The notes under the pieces: generated by a model | What the model was told of the DNA's origin: nothing | Database searches by the model: none | What the model saw: only the letters and a program-made list of their open reading frames with translations | Program-made: the position numbers and the translations under genes | Shown: piece by piece, positions 9,313-18,297 of the stretch | Layout: each line of letters begins with the position of its first letter | How positions within the stretch are numbered: position 1 is the first letter of the stretch | NCBI GenBank assembly: GCA_000721375.1 | Contig: JOGW01000007.1 | Span: 124,001-188,000, forward strand | DNA: 64,000 nucleotides | Source: Streptomyces sp. NRRL B-3428 | GTDB taxonomy: Bacteria; Actinomycetota; Actinomycetes; Streptomycetales; Streptomycetaceae | Reading direction: 5' to 3'

Positions 9313-10356
9313 ATGTCGCACGCCCGCACCCCCGCCCAGCTCACCCGTCGCGGTCTGCTCGCCGCCGGTGGCGCCGTCGGTCTCGGCGCCGTCCTGGCCG
9401 CCTGCGGAGACGACAAGGGCGGCAAGAAGTCCTCGGACACGGGCGCAGGCGCCGGCGGCTCCTTCGTCTTCAAGGACGACCGCGGCACCGAGGTGAAGGC
9501 CGACAAGATCCCGGCGAACATCGTCGCGTTCACCGGCACCGCCGCCGCGCTCTACGACTACGGCATCCAGGTCAAGGGCGTCTTCGGCCCGACCGAGACC
9601 GCCGACGGCAAGCCCGACGTGCAGGCCGGCGACCTGGACATCTCCAAGGTCGAGATCCTCGGCAACGCCTGGGACAAGTTCAGCGTCGAGAAGTACGCGG
9701 CCCTGGGCGCCGACCTCCTGGTCACGGACATGTGGATCAAGGACCAGGGCTGGTACATCACGGGCACCGCCGCCGAGAAGAAGATCCTGCAGCTGAAGGT
9801 GCCCTCCGCCTATCTGTGGGCCGCCGAGACCACCATGGACAAGGCGCTCGCCCGCCGTGTGGACCTCGCCGCCGCGCTCGGCGCCGATGTGAAGGACGCC
9901 AAGGTCACCGACGCGAAGGCCGCCTTCGAGAAGGCCGCGGCCCGGCTGCGTGCGGCCGTCAAGGCCAACCCGGGCATCAAGGTGCTCGTCGGCTCGGGTT
10001 CGGCCGACCTGTTCTACGCCTCCGTGCCGAAGATGTCCGCGGACACCCGCTACTTCAAGGAGCTGGGCGTGGAGTTCGTCGAGCCGAAGGCCAACGCGCA
10101 GGGCTTCTTCGAGGAGCTCAGCTGGGAGAACGTCGACAAGTACGAGGCCGACGTGATCATGATGGACAACCGCACCGGCACCCTGCAGCCCGCCGACCTG
10201 GACAAGTCCAAGCCGACCTGGAAGCAGCTCCCCGCGGTCAAGGCCGGTCAGGTCATCCCGCGCGTGACCGAGCCGATCTACTCGTACGCGAAGTGCACCC
10301 CGATCCTCGACGACCTGGCGAAGGCGATCGAGGACGCGAAGAAGGTCACCAAGTGA
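9313..10356 (+). CDS. desE: Ferrioxamine-siderophore binding lipoprotein DesE
   Basis: A 347-residue periplasmic-binding-type protein anchored outside the membrane. The leader has a twin-arginine stretch (TRRGLLAAGG) and a lipobox ending LAAC, so the mature lipoprotein begins at Cys33. It belongs to the class III siderophore-binding family (long-helix hinge). Position behind an iron box, next to a siderophore-interacting flavoprotein, and in the S. coelicolor desE context supports import of ferrioxamines. The stop overlaps the start of desF (GTGA). The usual desABCD genes downstream are missing. Confidence 0.9.
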   Translation: MSHARTPAQLTRRGLLAAGGAVGLGAVLAACGDDKGGKKSSDTGAGAGGSFVFKDDRGTEVKADKIPANIVAFTGTAAALYDYGIQVKGVFGPTETADGKPDVQAGDLDISKVEILGNAWDKFSVEKYAALGADLLVTDMWIKDQGWYITGTAAEKKILQLKVPSAYLWAAETTMDKALARRVDLAAALGADVKDAKVTDAKAAFEKAAARLRAAVKANPGIKVLVGSGSADLFYASVPKMSADTRYFKELGVEFVEPKANAQGFFEELSWENVDKYEADVIMMDNRTGTLQPADLDKSKPTWKQLPAVKAGQVIPRVTEPIYSYAKCTPILDDLAKAIEDAKKVTK

Positions 10357-11192
10357 CCTTCGGACTCTTCGGACTCGAGGTCATACGGACCGAGCGGCTC
10401 TCGCCCTCCCTGGCGCGCGTGACCTTCGTCGGATACGGCGAGGACGCGGGCCTGGCGGGCTTCCGCTCCGGCGGCCACGACCAGAGCTGCTCGCTCTTCC
10501 TGCCGCAGCCGGGTCAGCGCGAGCCGCTGCTTCCGCCGGAACAGGAGCCGGGCGCCTGGTACATGGCGTACCGCGCGATGCCCGACGCGGAGCGCGCGGT
10601 GATGCGCTCGTACACCGTGCGGGCCCAGCGCCCCGAGGCGGGCGAGGTCGACATCGACTTCGCGCTGCACACAGACGGCGGGCCCGCCTGCGTATGGGCC
10701 GAGAAGGCCGCGCCCGGCGACCGCGTGAAGGTGCTCGGTCCGGCGGACGCAGAGAACACGGGCGTGCGCTTCAAGCTGCCCGCCGAGGCCCCCTGGGTGC
10801 TGCTCTGGGCCGACGAGACGGCGCTTCCGGCCGCGTCCTCCATCCTGGAGTCGCTGCCGGCCGGGCTCCCGGTCCGCGCGTTCTTCGAAGTCCCGTACGC
10901 CGCCGATGAGTTGGCGCTGGAGACGGCGGCCGACCTGAAGGCGACCTGGCTCGCTCGCGAGAGCGGCGACAACGCCCTCGAAGCGATCCGCGCGGCGGGC
11001 GATCTGCCGTCCGAGGCCCCGTACATCTGGCTCGCGGGCGAGGCCGGCGCGATGAAGCTCATCCGCCGCCACCTCGTGGGCGACCGCGGTTACGACCGCC
11101 GTTCGGTCAGCTTCACCGGCTACTGGCGCAAGGGCGCCAGCGAGGACCGGCTGCGCGACGAGGCCATCGCAGGGGTCACCGAAGAGGACTGA
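10353..11192 (+). CDS. desF: Siderophore-interacting protein DesF (putative ferric-siderophore reductase)
   Basis: A 279-residue protein of the SIP/ViuB flavin reductase family. It should release iron from imported ferrioxamine by reduction with NAD(P)H through FAD. The motif MRSYTVR (about residue 85) is the FAD-binding RxYTxR signature, and YIWLAGEAGAMKLIRRHL is the C-terminal NAD(P)-side element. GTG at 10353 is the start and overlaps the desE stop by four bases, indicating translational coupling. It is followed by a strong terminator hairpin at 11206-11241, so transcription ends here rather than continuing into biosynthetic genes. Confidence 0.9.
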   Translation: MTFGLFGLEVIRTERLSPSLARVTFVGYGEDAGLAGFRSGGHDQSCSLFLPQPGQREPLLPPEQEPGAWYMAYRAMPDAERAVMRSYTVRAQRPEAGEVDIDFALHTDGGPACVWAEKAAPGDRVKVLGPADAENTGVRFKLPAEAPWVLLWADETALPAASSILESLPAGLPVRAFFEVPYAADELALETAADLKATWLARESGDNALEAIRAAGDLPSEAPYIWLAGEAGAMKLIRRHLVGDRGYDRRSVSFTGYWRKGASEDRLRDEAIAGVTEED

Positions 11193-11205
11193 CCCCCACA
11201 GAAGT

Positions 11206-11241
11206 CCGGCGCCCCGGGAGACGGTCCTCCCGGGGCGCCGG
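11206..11241. terminator. Terminator hairpin between desF and the hexosaminidase gene
   Basis: A perfect 15-base-pair stem (arms 11206-11220 and 11227-11241, six-base loop) built from CCGGCGCCCCGGGAG and its complement. It lies between two convergent genes and can serve both. No T-run follows, as is usual in Streptomyces. Confidence 0.8.
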
Positions 11242-11260
11242 CATGTTCGGGCAGCGGTGC

Positions 11261-12871
11261 TCAACTGTTGGGCCAGGGAACCTTCGACGACTTGTAGTAG
11301 TCCATGCCCAGCGCGTCCCAGCGCGGCCCCTGCGCCGCGACCCGCACCTTGTACGTCTCCCAGTCGTGCGTGGACGCCGGCGACCAGCCGAGCTCCGCGA
11401 TCCCCGGCAGCCTCGGGAACGCCATGAACTCGATGTGCTCGCTCGTCGAGATGGTCTCCGACCACAGCGGCGCCTCGACCCCGAACACCGCCGACTCGGG
11501 CACACCCTCCAGATACGTCCCGGGATCCCAGTCGTAGGACCGGTCCACCTCGACAAGTCCCGCCCAGGCCAGGCCCAGCGGGGTGTCCTTGTTGTACTTC
11601 ATGTCGAGATACGCGCGGTCCGCCGGCGAGATCACCAGCTTGGTGCCCTTCTTCGCCGCCGCCGCGACCTGGTCACGCTCTTCCTGCCCGGTCTGGTCGT
11701 AACCCCAGTACTGGGCGATGGCACCTTCGGCCGGATTGCCACCGGTCAGCTGATGCCAACCCATCACGGTCTTGCCGTACTTGGCGACGATCGGCTGCAC
11801 CCGGTCCATGAACTTCACGTAGTCCTCGTGCGGCGTCGAATGCGCCTCGTCACCGCCGATGTGGAGGTACTTGCCGGGTGTGATCGCGGCCAGCTCCCGG
11901 ATCACGTCGTCCACGAAGTCGTACGTGACCTCCTTGGCCACACACAGCGAGCTGAAGCCGACGTTGGTACCGGTGTAGAGCGGCGGCGCGACGCCGTCGC
12001 AGTTCAGTTCCGCGTACGAGGCGAGCGCGGCGTTCGTGTGGCCCGGCATGTCGATCTCGGGGATCACCTCGAGATAGCGCGAGCCCGCGTAACGCACGAT
12101 CTCCTTGTACTGCGCCTTGGTGTAGTAGCCGCCCTTGCCGCCGCCGACCTGGGTGGAGCCGCCGTACTCGGCGAGCCTCGGCCAGGAGTCGACGGCGATC
12201 CGCCAGCCCTGGTCGTCGCTGATGTGCAGATGGAGCTTGTTGACCTTGTACATCGCCATCTGGTCGATGTAGCGCTTGACTTGGTCCACCGTGAAGAAGT
12301 GCCGCGACACATCGAGCATCGCCCCGCGGTACGCGAAGCGCGGGGTGTCCTCGATCCGTCCGCCCGCGACCTTCCACGGGCCCTTCTGCACGCTGTCCGC
12401 CTCGACCCGGGGCGGCAGCTGCTGGCGCAGCGTCTGCACACCGTGGAAGAGCCCGGCGGGCTCCTTGGCGACGACGGTGACACCCTTGCGACCGGATTCG
12501 AGGCGATATCCCTCCGCGCCCAAGTCCTTCGCCGTGCGGATGAGTTCAAGGCGGATGCCGTCCCGGCCGCCGTCGTCGGTGACCGGGAGCCGGTATCCGG
12601 TGGACGGCCTGAGGACCTTGGCCAGTTCCTCGCCTATCGCCCGGGCCTCGCGCGATTTCCCTTGGACGTGGATACGGGTGCGGGAGGTGATCTCGTACGG
12701 CGATCCGCCTGCGTCCACCTTCGCGGGTACGGGGATCACCTGGCCGAGCGGGGTGACGGCGGGCGCCGCCTTCGCCTCACCGGCCGGGGCGGCCCCCACG
12801 CAGGAGATCCCGACGCCCGCCACGAGGAGCAGCGAGCCGAGCAGTCGGGAAGTTGTCCATCGCTGTCTCAC
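11261..12871 (-). CDS. Secreted beta-N-acetylhexosaminidase, GH20
   Basis: A 536-residue exported glycosidase. A signal peptide covers about residues 1-36 (LLGSLLLVAGVGISCVGAAP, with a possible lipobox-like GISC). An N-terminal GH20b-like domain precedes the catalytic barrel. LHIGGDEAHSTPHEDYVKF (about residue 330) contains the GH20 catalytic Asp-Glu pair; other motifs are YRGAMLDVSRHFF and LHLHISDDQGWRI. It removes terminal GlcNAc from chitobiose and related glycans, feeding amino-sugar metabolism together with the chitinase-like protein at 30156. In S. coelicolor the homologue follows desD; here it directly faces desF. Confidence 0.93.
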   Translation of the reverse strand: MRQRWTTSRLLGSLLLVAGVGISCVGAAPAGEAKAAPAVTPLGQVIPVPAKVDAGGSPYEITSRTRIHVQGKSREARAIGEELAKVLRPSTGYRLPVTDDGGRDGIRLELIRTAKDLGAEGYRLESGRKGVTVVAKEPAGLFHGVQTLRQQLPPRVEADSVQKGPWKVAGGRIEDTPRFAYRGAMLDVSRHFFTVDQVKRYIDQMAMYKVNKLHLHISDDQGWRIAVDSWPRLAEYGGSTQVGGGKGGYYTKAQYKEIVRYAGSRYLEVIPEIDMPGHTNAALASYAELNCDGVAPPLYTGTNVGFSSLCVAKEVTYDFVDDVIRELAAITPGKYLHIGGDEAHSTPHEDYVKFMDRVQPIVAKYGKTVMGWHQLTGGNPAEGAIAQYWGYDQTGQEERDQVAAAAKKGTKLVISPADRAYLDMKYNKDTPLGLAWAGLVEVDRSYDWDPGTYLEGVPESAVFGVEAPLWSETISTSEHIEFMAFPRLPGIAELGWSPASTHDWETYKVRVAAQGPRWDALGMDYYKSSKVPWPNS

Positions 12872-13028
12872 AAGCCGGTTCCCTTCGCCATGCCGAATGG
12901 TGTGGTCCAGTCCTGTGTGCAGTAACGGTCACCATGCGTACCGCAGCCCACTCGGGGGGTCAAGGTATAGACCAGTGCGCCGCATCGTGGCTGCTGACAA
13001 TCCAGCCGCGGATGCCAGAATCAAACGC

Positions 13029-13904
13029 ATGGCGGAAATCATCCAGCGCGACGGGACCTGGACCTTCGACGGCGACACTCTGCGGCTCGTACCAGGGCAC
13101 GACAAGAACGTCGGCCTGCTCCGCAAGACACTGGGTGAACTGGAGGTCCCCGTACAGGCGTTGGCGGGTATCTCCTTCGAGCAGGGCAAGAAGCAGGGCC
13201 GGCTCAGGCTCCGCCTGCGCGAGGGCTCCGACCCGCTGACCCAGGTCGCGGGCGGCAAGCTCACCGAGACCTCGGACCCGTATCACCTGACCGTCGAGTC
13301 CGACCGCTACGGCGTCGCCGAGTACTTCGTGGACGAGGTGCGCAACGCCCATCTCATCGAGCAGGTGCCCGCGGACCCCTGCACCACCTACCTGCTCTCC
13401 GGCCCGTCCGTCCCGCTCTCGGTGAGCGCCGGTGACGGCACCGCGAGCTTCGACGGCGAGCGGGTCCGGCTGGAGTGGAAGTGGAACACCGAGGACGCCA
13501 AGGCCGCCGCGGGCACCCGCACGCTCGCCCTCGACGAGATCCAGGGTGTCGAGTGGCAGCCGTCGGGCGGCCTGGAGAACGGCTACCTCCGCTTCAAGGT
13601 GCGCGGCGCCTCGACGAAGGCGCCGCCGAAGTACGACCCCAACGCCGTCGAACTGTGGGGCTTCAAGAAGGACCCGCTGATGGCTCTGATCGCCGCGGCC
13701 GTCCAGTCCCGCCTCCCTCATCCGTCCTCGGAGACCTCCCCCGGCGACGGCCCCAAGTCGCTCGCCTCGGCCCCCGCCCCGACGGCCGACGATCATGACT
13801 CCCTCCTGCGCCGCCTGCGCGAACTGGGTGAACTTCACCAGGCCGGAATCCTCACGGACGAGGAGTTCACGATGGCCAAGCAGGCGGTTCTGCGACGTAT
13901 GTAG
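13029..13904 (+). CDS. DUF4429 protein with C-terminal SHOCT segment
   Basis: A 291-residue protein without signal peptide or membrane segment. Two DUF4429-type beta-rich repeats are visible, each with a pattern like RLRLREGSDPL / YLRFKVRGASTK and YHLTVESD / PNAVELWGFKK. The last about 35 residues, LLRRLRELGELHQAGILTDEEFTMAKQAVL, are a classic SHOCT oligomerisation helix pair. It is divergent from the hexosaminidase with 157 bases between them. Function is unknown; such proteins are common in actinobacteria and may bind membranes or other proteins. Confidence 0.85.
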   Translation: MAEIIQRDGTWTFDGDTLRLVPGHDKNVGLLRKTLGELEVPVQALAGISFEQGKKQGRLRLRLREGSDPLTQVAGGKLTETSDPYHLTVESDRYGVAEYFVDEVRNAHLIEQVPADPCTTYLLSGPSVPLSVSAGDGTASFDGERVRLEWKWNTEDAKAAAGTRTLALDEIQGVEWQPSGGLENGYLRFKVRGASTKAPPKYDPNAVELWGFKKDPLMALIAAAVQSRLPHPSSETSPGDGPKSLASAPAPTADDHDSLLRRLRELGELHQAGILTDEEFTMAKQAVLRRM

Positions 13905-13911
13905 GGTTCAC

Positions 13912-13972
13912 GCCCGGTTTCAGAAGGGGTCCGAGAGGGGAAAACATCGATCCCTGCCCGAAACCGGGCAGG
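13912..13972 (+). promoter_or_regulatory. Overlapping alternative hairpins between the DUF4429 gene and the glmS region
   Basis: GCCCGGTTTC (13912-13921) pairs with GAAACCGGGC (13960-13969), while CCTGCCCG (13953-13960) pairs with CGGGCAGG (13965-13972) through an AAAC loop. The two foldings share bases and exclude each other. The tight second hairpin could simply be a terminator for the upstream gene; a switch ahead of the small gene and glmS is also possible. Confidence 0.45.
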
Positions 13973-14006
13973 ATTCTTGCGAACAGAACTCGGATCCCTC
14001 AGGATC

Positions 14007-14270
14007 ATGCAGATGCACGACGACCTAGTTGATCACCTCACGCGCACCACGCCGCTCCAGCGGGGCGAGGCGCTGCGGGTGATCCAGGACGTGCTCGCCT
14101 ACTTCGACGAGACGACGGAGACGTTCGTCCGTCGCCGCCACCGCGAACTCCAGAGTCAGGGCCTGGTGAACGCGGCGATCTTCGAACAGATCTCGGCGGA
14201 CCTGAAATACCGCGCGGTCGCGCCCGCGGAGCTCTCCCTCCGCCAGCTGCGCCGCATCGTCTACGGCTAG
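14007..14270 (+). CDS. Small conserved actinobacterial protein upstream of glmS
   Basis: An 87-residue acidic-basic mixed helical protein. ATG at 14007 is used (ATG at 14013 is possible). It contains HLTRTTPLQRGEALRVIQDV, ETFVRRRHRELQSQGLVNAA and a C-terminal SLRQLRRIVYG. No catalytic motif, signal or membrane segment is visible. It lies 30 bases before glmS in the same direction and is probably co-transcribed. I recognise it only as a small protein often found next to glmS in Streptomyces; no function is known to me. Confidence 0.75.
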   Translation: MQMHDDLVDHLTRTTPLQRGEALRVIQDVLAYFDETTETFVRRRHRELQSQGLVNAAIFEQISADLKYRAVAPAELSLRQLRRIVYG

Positions 14271-14300
14271 ACGCCCCACTCGACCCAGAGGACCCTCAAT

Positions 14301-16118
14301 ATGTGCGGAATCGTCGGTTATATCGGCAAGCGAGACGTGGCCCCCCTCCTCCTCGAAGGCCTGCAGCGCCTGGAGTACCGCGGCTACGACTCGGCCGGCG
14401 TCGTCATCACCGGCCCCAAGGCCACGGGCCTGAAGATGGTCAAGGCCAAGGGCCGCGTACGCGACCTGGAGGCCAAGGTCCCCGCCCGCTTCAAGGGCAC
14501 GACCGGTATCGCCCACACCCGCTGGGCCACCCACGGCGCCCCCTCCGACGAGAACGCGCACCCGCACATGGACGCCACCGGCAAGGTCGCCGTCGTCCAC
14601 AACGGCATCATCGACAACGCCGACGACCTGCGCGCCAAGCTGACCGCCGACGGCGTGGAGTTCGCCTCCGAGACCGACACCGAGGTGCTCGTCCACCTCG
14701 TCGCGCGTTCGCAGGCCGAGACCCTGGAGGAGCGGGTCCGCGAGGCCCTGCGCCTCATCGAGGGCACGTACGGCATCGCCGTCCTGCACGCCGACTTCAG
14801 CGACCGCATCGTGGTGGCCCGCAACGGCTCCCCGGTCGTCCTCGGCATCGGCGACAAGGAGATGTTCGTCGCCTCCGACGTGGCCGCGCTCGTCTCGCAC
14901 ACCCGCCAGGTCGTCACCCTCGACGACGGCGAGATGGCCACGATCAAGGCCGACGACTTCCGTACGTACACGACCTCCGGCACGCGTACGACCGCCAGCC
15001 CCACCACCGTCGAGTGGGAGGCCGAGTCCTACGACATGGGCGGCCACGACACGTACATGCACAAGGAGATCAGCGAGCAGCCCGACGCCGTCGACCGTGT
15101 CCTCCGCGGCCGTATCGACGACCGCTTCTCCACCGTGCACCTGGGTGGCCTGAACCTGGACCCGCGCGAGGCCCGCAAGATCCGCCGGATCAAGATCCTC
15201 GGCTGCGGCACCAGCTACCACGCGGGCCTGATCGGCGCCGGCCTCATCGAGGAGCTGGCCCGTATCCCCGCGGACGCCGAGCCGGCCTCCGAGTTCCGCT
15301 ACCGCAACCCGGTCGTCGACCCCGACACCCTCTACGTCGCGGTCTCGCAGTCCGGTGAGACCTACGACGTGCTCGCGGCCGTCCAGGAGCTCAAGCGCAA
15401 GGGCGCCCGCGTCCTCGGCGTGGTGAACGTGGTCGGCTCCGCGATCGCCCGTGAGACCGACGGCGGCGTGTACGTGCACGCCGGCCCGGAGGTCTGCGTG
15501 GTCTCCACGAAGTGCTTCACCAACACGGTGACCGCCTTCGCCCTGCTCGCCCTGCACCTGGGCCGTATCCGGGACCTGTCGGTCTCCGACGGCAAGCGGG
15601 TCATCGAGGGTCTGCGCCGCCTGCCCGGCCAGATCCAGGAGATCCTCAAGCAGGAGGACGAGATCAAGAAGCTCGCGAAGCGGTACGCCGAGGCGAAGTC
15701 GATGATGTTCATCGGCCGTGTCCGTGGCTACCCCGTCGCGCTGGAGGCCTCCCTGAAGCTGAAGGAGATCTCGTACATCCACGCCGAGGCGTACCCCGCC
15801 TCGGAGTTGAAGCACGGCCCGCTCGCGCTGATCGAGCCCTCGCTGCCGACCGTCGCGATCATCCCGAACGACGATCTCCTGGAGAAGAACCGCGCCGCCC
15901 TCGAGGAGATCAAGGCCCGCAGCGGCCAGATCCTCGCGGTCGCGCACCAGGAGCAGGAGAAGGCCGACCACACCATCGTGGTGCCGAAGAACGAGCCCGA
16001 GCTGGACTCGATCCTCATGGGCATCCCGCTGCAGATCTTCGCGTACCACACGGCCCTCGCCCTGGGCCGGGACATCGACAAGCCGCGTAACCTCGCGAAG
16101 TCGGTCACGGTCGAGTAG
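14301..16118 (+). CDS. glmS: Glutamine-fructose-6-phosphate aminotransferase (isomerizing)
   Basis: A 605-residue enzyme making glucosamine-6-phosphate from fructose-6-phosphate and glutamine, the first step to UDP-GlcNAc for cell wall. It begins MCGIVGYIGKR, with the N-terminal Cys nucleophile of the glutaminase domain (residues 1-215). HTRWATHGAPSDENAHPH is the family loop. Two SIS sugar-isomerase domains follow, with GCGTSYHAG, SQSGETYDV and the C-terminal KPRNLAKSVTVE. Length is normal. No glmS ribozyme is seen upstream, as expected outside Firmicutes. A terminator hairpin follows at 16149-16191. Confidence 0.96.
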   Translation: MCGIVGYIGKRDVAPLLLEGLQRLEYRGYDSAGVVITGPKATGLKMVKAKGRVRDLEAKVPARFKGTTGIAHTRWATHGAPSDENAHPHMDATGKVAVVHNGIIDNADDLRAKLTADGVEFASETDTEVLVHLVARSQAETLEERVREALRLIEGTYGIAVLHADFSDRIVVARNGSPVVLGIGDKEMFVASDVAALVSHTRQVVTLDDGEMATIKADDFRTYTTSGTRTTASPTTVEWEAESYDMGGHDTYMHKEISEQPDAVDRVLRGRIDDRFSTVHLGGLNLDPREARKIRRIKILGCGTSYHAGLIGAGLIEELARIPADAEPASEFRYRNPVVDPDTLYVAVSQSGETYDVLAAVQELKRKGARVLGVVNVVGSAIARETDGGVYVHAGPEVCVVSTKCFTNTVTAFALLALHLGRIRDLSVSDGKRVIEGLRRLPGQIQEILKQEDEIKKLAKRYAEAKSMMFIGRVRGYPVALEASLKLKEISYIHAEAYPASELKHGPLALIEPSLPTVAIIPNDDLLEKNRAALEEIKARSGQILAVAHQEQEKADHTIVVPKNEPELDSILMGIPLQIFAYHTALALGRDIDKPRNLAKSVTVE

Positions 16119-16148
16119 TCGACTCCCGCTTCAGTTCCGTACGAACGT

Positions 16149-16191
16149 GAACGACCCCCTGTGTGTGCCACCAGCGCACAGGGGGTCGTTC
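16149..16191 (+). terminator. Terminator after glmS
   Basis: A perfect 15-base-pair stem (GAACGACCCCCTGTG at 16149-16163 and its complement at 16177-16191) with a 13-base loop, 30 bases after the glmS stop. It separates glmS from the convergent transporter gene and can act in both directions. Confidence 0.85.
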
Positions 16192-16234
16192 TCGTGTGAG
16201 CCGAAGTCGCCCATTACTTCGGCCCGTTGGCTGC

Positions 16235-16801
16235 TCAGCCGGTGGCCGTCACTCCCCGGCCGGCAGCGCGTCCGGTGAGCGCGGGCCACTTGGCGAGGGC
16301 CGCCGTGGCTCCGTACCAGGCGACCGCACCCGCTGCGACGCCCACCCAGCCGCCGACCTTCACGAGGCCGTCGCTCTCGCCGAACGAGGCGATGGCGAGG
16401 AGGAGAAGGGACAGGAACGTCAGCCCGTACATACCCTGGCCGAGCAGACCGCCGCCGGCTGCCCCGAGGGTCAGGCTGAGTGCGAGAAGAGCGAAGAGCA
16501 GCAGGAAGAGACCTGCGGCGTTGGTGGATGCTTCGGCGTCCGCGGTGCCCCAGGTGAACCAGAAGGCGCCGAGACCGGCGAACGCGGTGCCCGTGAACGA
16601 GTCACGGTCGCGGAACGCGAGCAGACCTGCGATGAACAGCGCGATGCCACCGATGTAGGTCGCGATGGTCATGGCGTCCGCCGCCGTCACGCCGTCGATC
16701 ACGTCCGCATGCCCGAGGCCGAAGGCCAGCAGGGTCACACCGAGCGCGAGGTGGCCGAGGTTCGTGGTGGTGGTGCTCCCCGCGGAGACTTCGTTGTCCA
16801 C
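16235..16801 (-). CDS. GPR1/FUN34/YaaH-family transporter (acetate/succinate uptake type)
   Basis: A 188-residue integral membrane protein with six hydrophobic segments (about residues 16-34, 45-62, 68-86, 92-112, 116-134, 146-166). The first segments GHLALGVTLLAFGLGHADVI and the phenylalanine-rich FAGLGAFWFTWGTA fit the acetate transporter family (SatP/YaaH), which moves short carboxylates with protons. It lacks the canonical NPAPLGL start motif in clear form, so the substrate is unsure. It is monocistronic and convergent with glmS. The 222 bases upstream contain no gene. Confidence 0.75.
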   Translation of the reverse strand: MDNEVSAGSTTTTNLGHLALGVTLLAFGLGHADVIDGVTAADAMTIATYIGGIALFIAGLLAFRDRDSFTGTAFAGLGAFWFTWGTADAEASTNAAGLFLLLFALLALSLTLGAAGGGLLGQGMYGLTFLSLLLLAIASFGESDGLVKVGGWVGVAAGAVAWYGATAALAKWPALTGRAAGRGVTATG

Positions 16802-17023
16802 AGCGGGCTCCCTTCGAAGTGCAGTTGTGCTGCGTGGTGCTGGGCCATGCGTTTGAGCCAGCGACCTTTATGTACCCTTCACAAGGGCACAAACCACCTC
16901 TACCGGCAGGTAAATTTCGCGGCCGTCAAAGGGAAGTTGACGCTTCGAACGCCCCATCTCACCTGGGACAACGACAAGTTACGGAATGACAACGACGGAA
17001 CGCCGCGGTGACACCGCCGAGCG

Positions 17024-17566
17024 CTACGGGATGACGACGACGGGCCGCTGCGCGCGCTTGGCGAGCCGTCCCGCGACGGAGCCGAAGATCCGGCCCACGA
17101 TGCCGTGCGTCGAGCCGACGACGATGGCGTCCGCCTCGTACTCCTTGCCGACCTCTTCGAGCTCGTGGCAGATGTCGCCACCGCGCTCGACGAGGATCCA
17201 GGAGACCTCCGACAGATAGTCCGCACAGGCGAGTTCGAGACCGAGCACCTCGGTGCGGTGGTCGGGGACGTCCACGAAGACCGGCGGCTCACAGCCCGCC
17301 CACACCGTGGTGGGCAGCCGGTTGGCCACATGCACGATGATCAGCGCGGAGGAGGAGCGCCGCGCCATTCCGATGGCGTACGAGAGGGCGCGCTCACTGG
17401 AGGTCGAGCCGTCGAAGCCGACGACCACTCCGTGACGGAACGCGGGATCGCAGGACTTGCGCAGCTGTTCCGCGGCGAGGGGCTCGCCTGCGAGGGCCGC
17501 GACCTCAGTGGGGTCGGCGACCTGGCGCTTGCGGCGCGCGGGTTCGGGAGATTCGTGACCGGCCAT
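17024..17566 (-). CDS. Universal stress protein (UspA fold)
   Basis: A 180-residue single-domain universal stress protein. After a polar N-terminal tail of about 45 residues comes GVVVGFDGSTSSERALSYAI, the usual first strand and ATP-binding aspartate. Near the end VVGSTHGIVGRIFGSVAGRL has the GxxG-(9)-G(S/T) nucleotide motif. It probably binds ATP. The longer possible reading frame upstream (to 17782) is rejected because ATG at 17566 starts the conserved part and matches the family length better. No operon partner. Confidence 0.88.
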   Translation of the reverse strand: MAGHESPEPARRKRQVADPTEVAALAGEPLAAEQLRKSCDPAFRHGVVVGFDGSTSSERALSYAIGMARRSSSALIIVHVANRLPTTVWAGCEPPVFVDVPDHRTEVLGLELACADYLSEVSWILVERGGDICHELEEVGKEYEADAIVVGSTHGIVGRIFGSVAGRLAKRAQRPVVVIP

Positions 17567-17910
17567 CGGCGTCTCTGAAAACTGATTCCTCGAAGGAGAG
17601 GGACGGCTTGCGAAGGAGTCGAAGTGCGGGGTCGGCAGAAGGTGCGCCACGGAGCAGTGTCCGGGAATCATCTTCCCAACCCGTATACCCCAAGGGTACG
17701 GCGACACTCCTCTCCTGCCCAGGTCCCGCAGGGGGTCCCACGGCGTTCCAGGGAGCATGCATGAGCCGGTCCCGGATGGCAATGGTCCCTGTCTCCTACA
17801 GCTTTTTGCCCCAACTCGTCACGACCGGTTGACCAGGCGCGGCGACATCGGTGACCGGCCGCACCGCCGCGCGTTGAACCGGCGACGCCGCAGTCCGAGG
17901 GAGCCCCGCC

Positions 17911-18297
17911 GTGCCCGCAGCCGCCCCACCGTCCGACGCCGCCCGCGGCCGAAGGCGCCGCACCACATCCGCCCCGCCCTCCCCTGGTATCGCGCAGTCC
18001 CCATGGCTGACAGAGCCCCCACGCACCACATCCGCGCACTCGGTCGGGGATGTGGTGCGGTGGTCGGTCTTCAGCTGCGCCGTGGTCCCGGTCGTCCTGG
18101 TCGTCTACGGCACATCCCTCGCGGGCGCGGGCGGTGCCGCGCTCGGCCTCGCCGCCGTGACCGGCGCCTGCAGAGTGCTGCTGCGCCGGTCGGAGCGCGG
18201 GGCCGCGCGGCTTTGCGTGGAGCAGCACGCCGCCGCGCGGGCACGGCACGGACGTTCCGGCACGGGGGCTCACAGGGGCGGACGGCACGGGGGCTGA
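17911..18297 (+). CDS. Small membrane protein upstream of adpA, unknown function
   Basis: A 128-residue protein starting with GTG at 17911. The first 40 residues are Pro/Arg/Ser rich and likely disordered. One or two membrane spans follow (VFSCAVVPVVLVVYGTSLAG and AGGAALGLAAVTGACRVLL, about residues 53-92), then a basic His/Arg/Gly-rich tail. No known domain. Codon usage is typical. It is oriented with adpA but separated by 413 bases. Confidence 0.55.
   Translation: MPAAAPPSDAARGRRRRTTSAPPSPGIAQSPWLTEPPRTTSAHSVGDVVRWSVFSCAVVPVVLVVYGTSLAGAGGAALGLAAVTGACRVLLRRSERGAARLCVEQHAAARARHGRSGTGAHRGGRHGG

Noticed and set aside
9267..11192. A 641-residue plus-strand frame spanning desE and desF
   Set aside because: The first half is an out-of-frame shadow of desE; only the part from GTG 10353 is coding (DesF).
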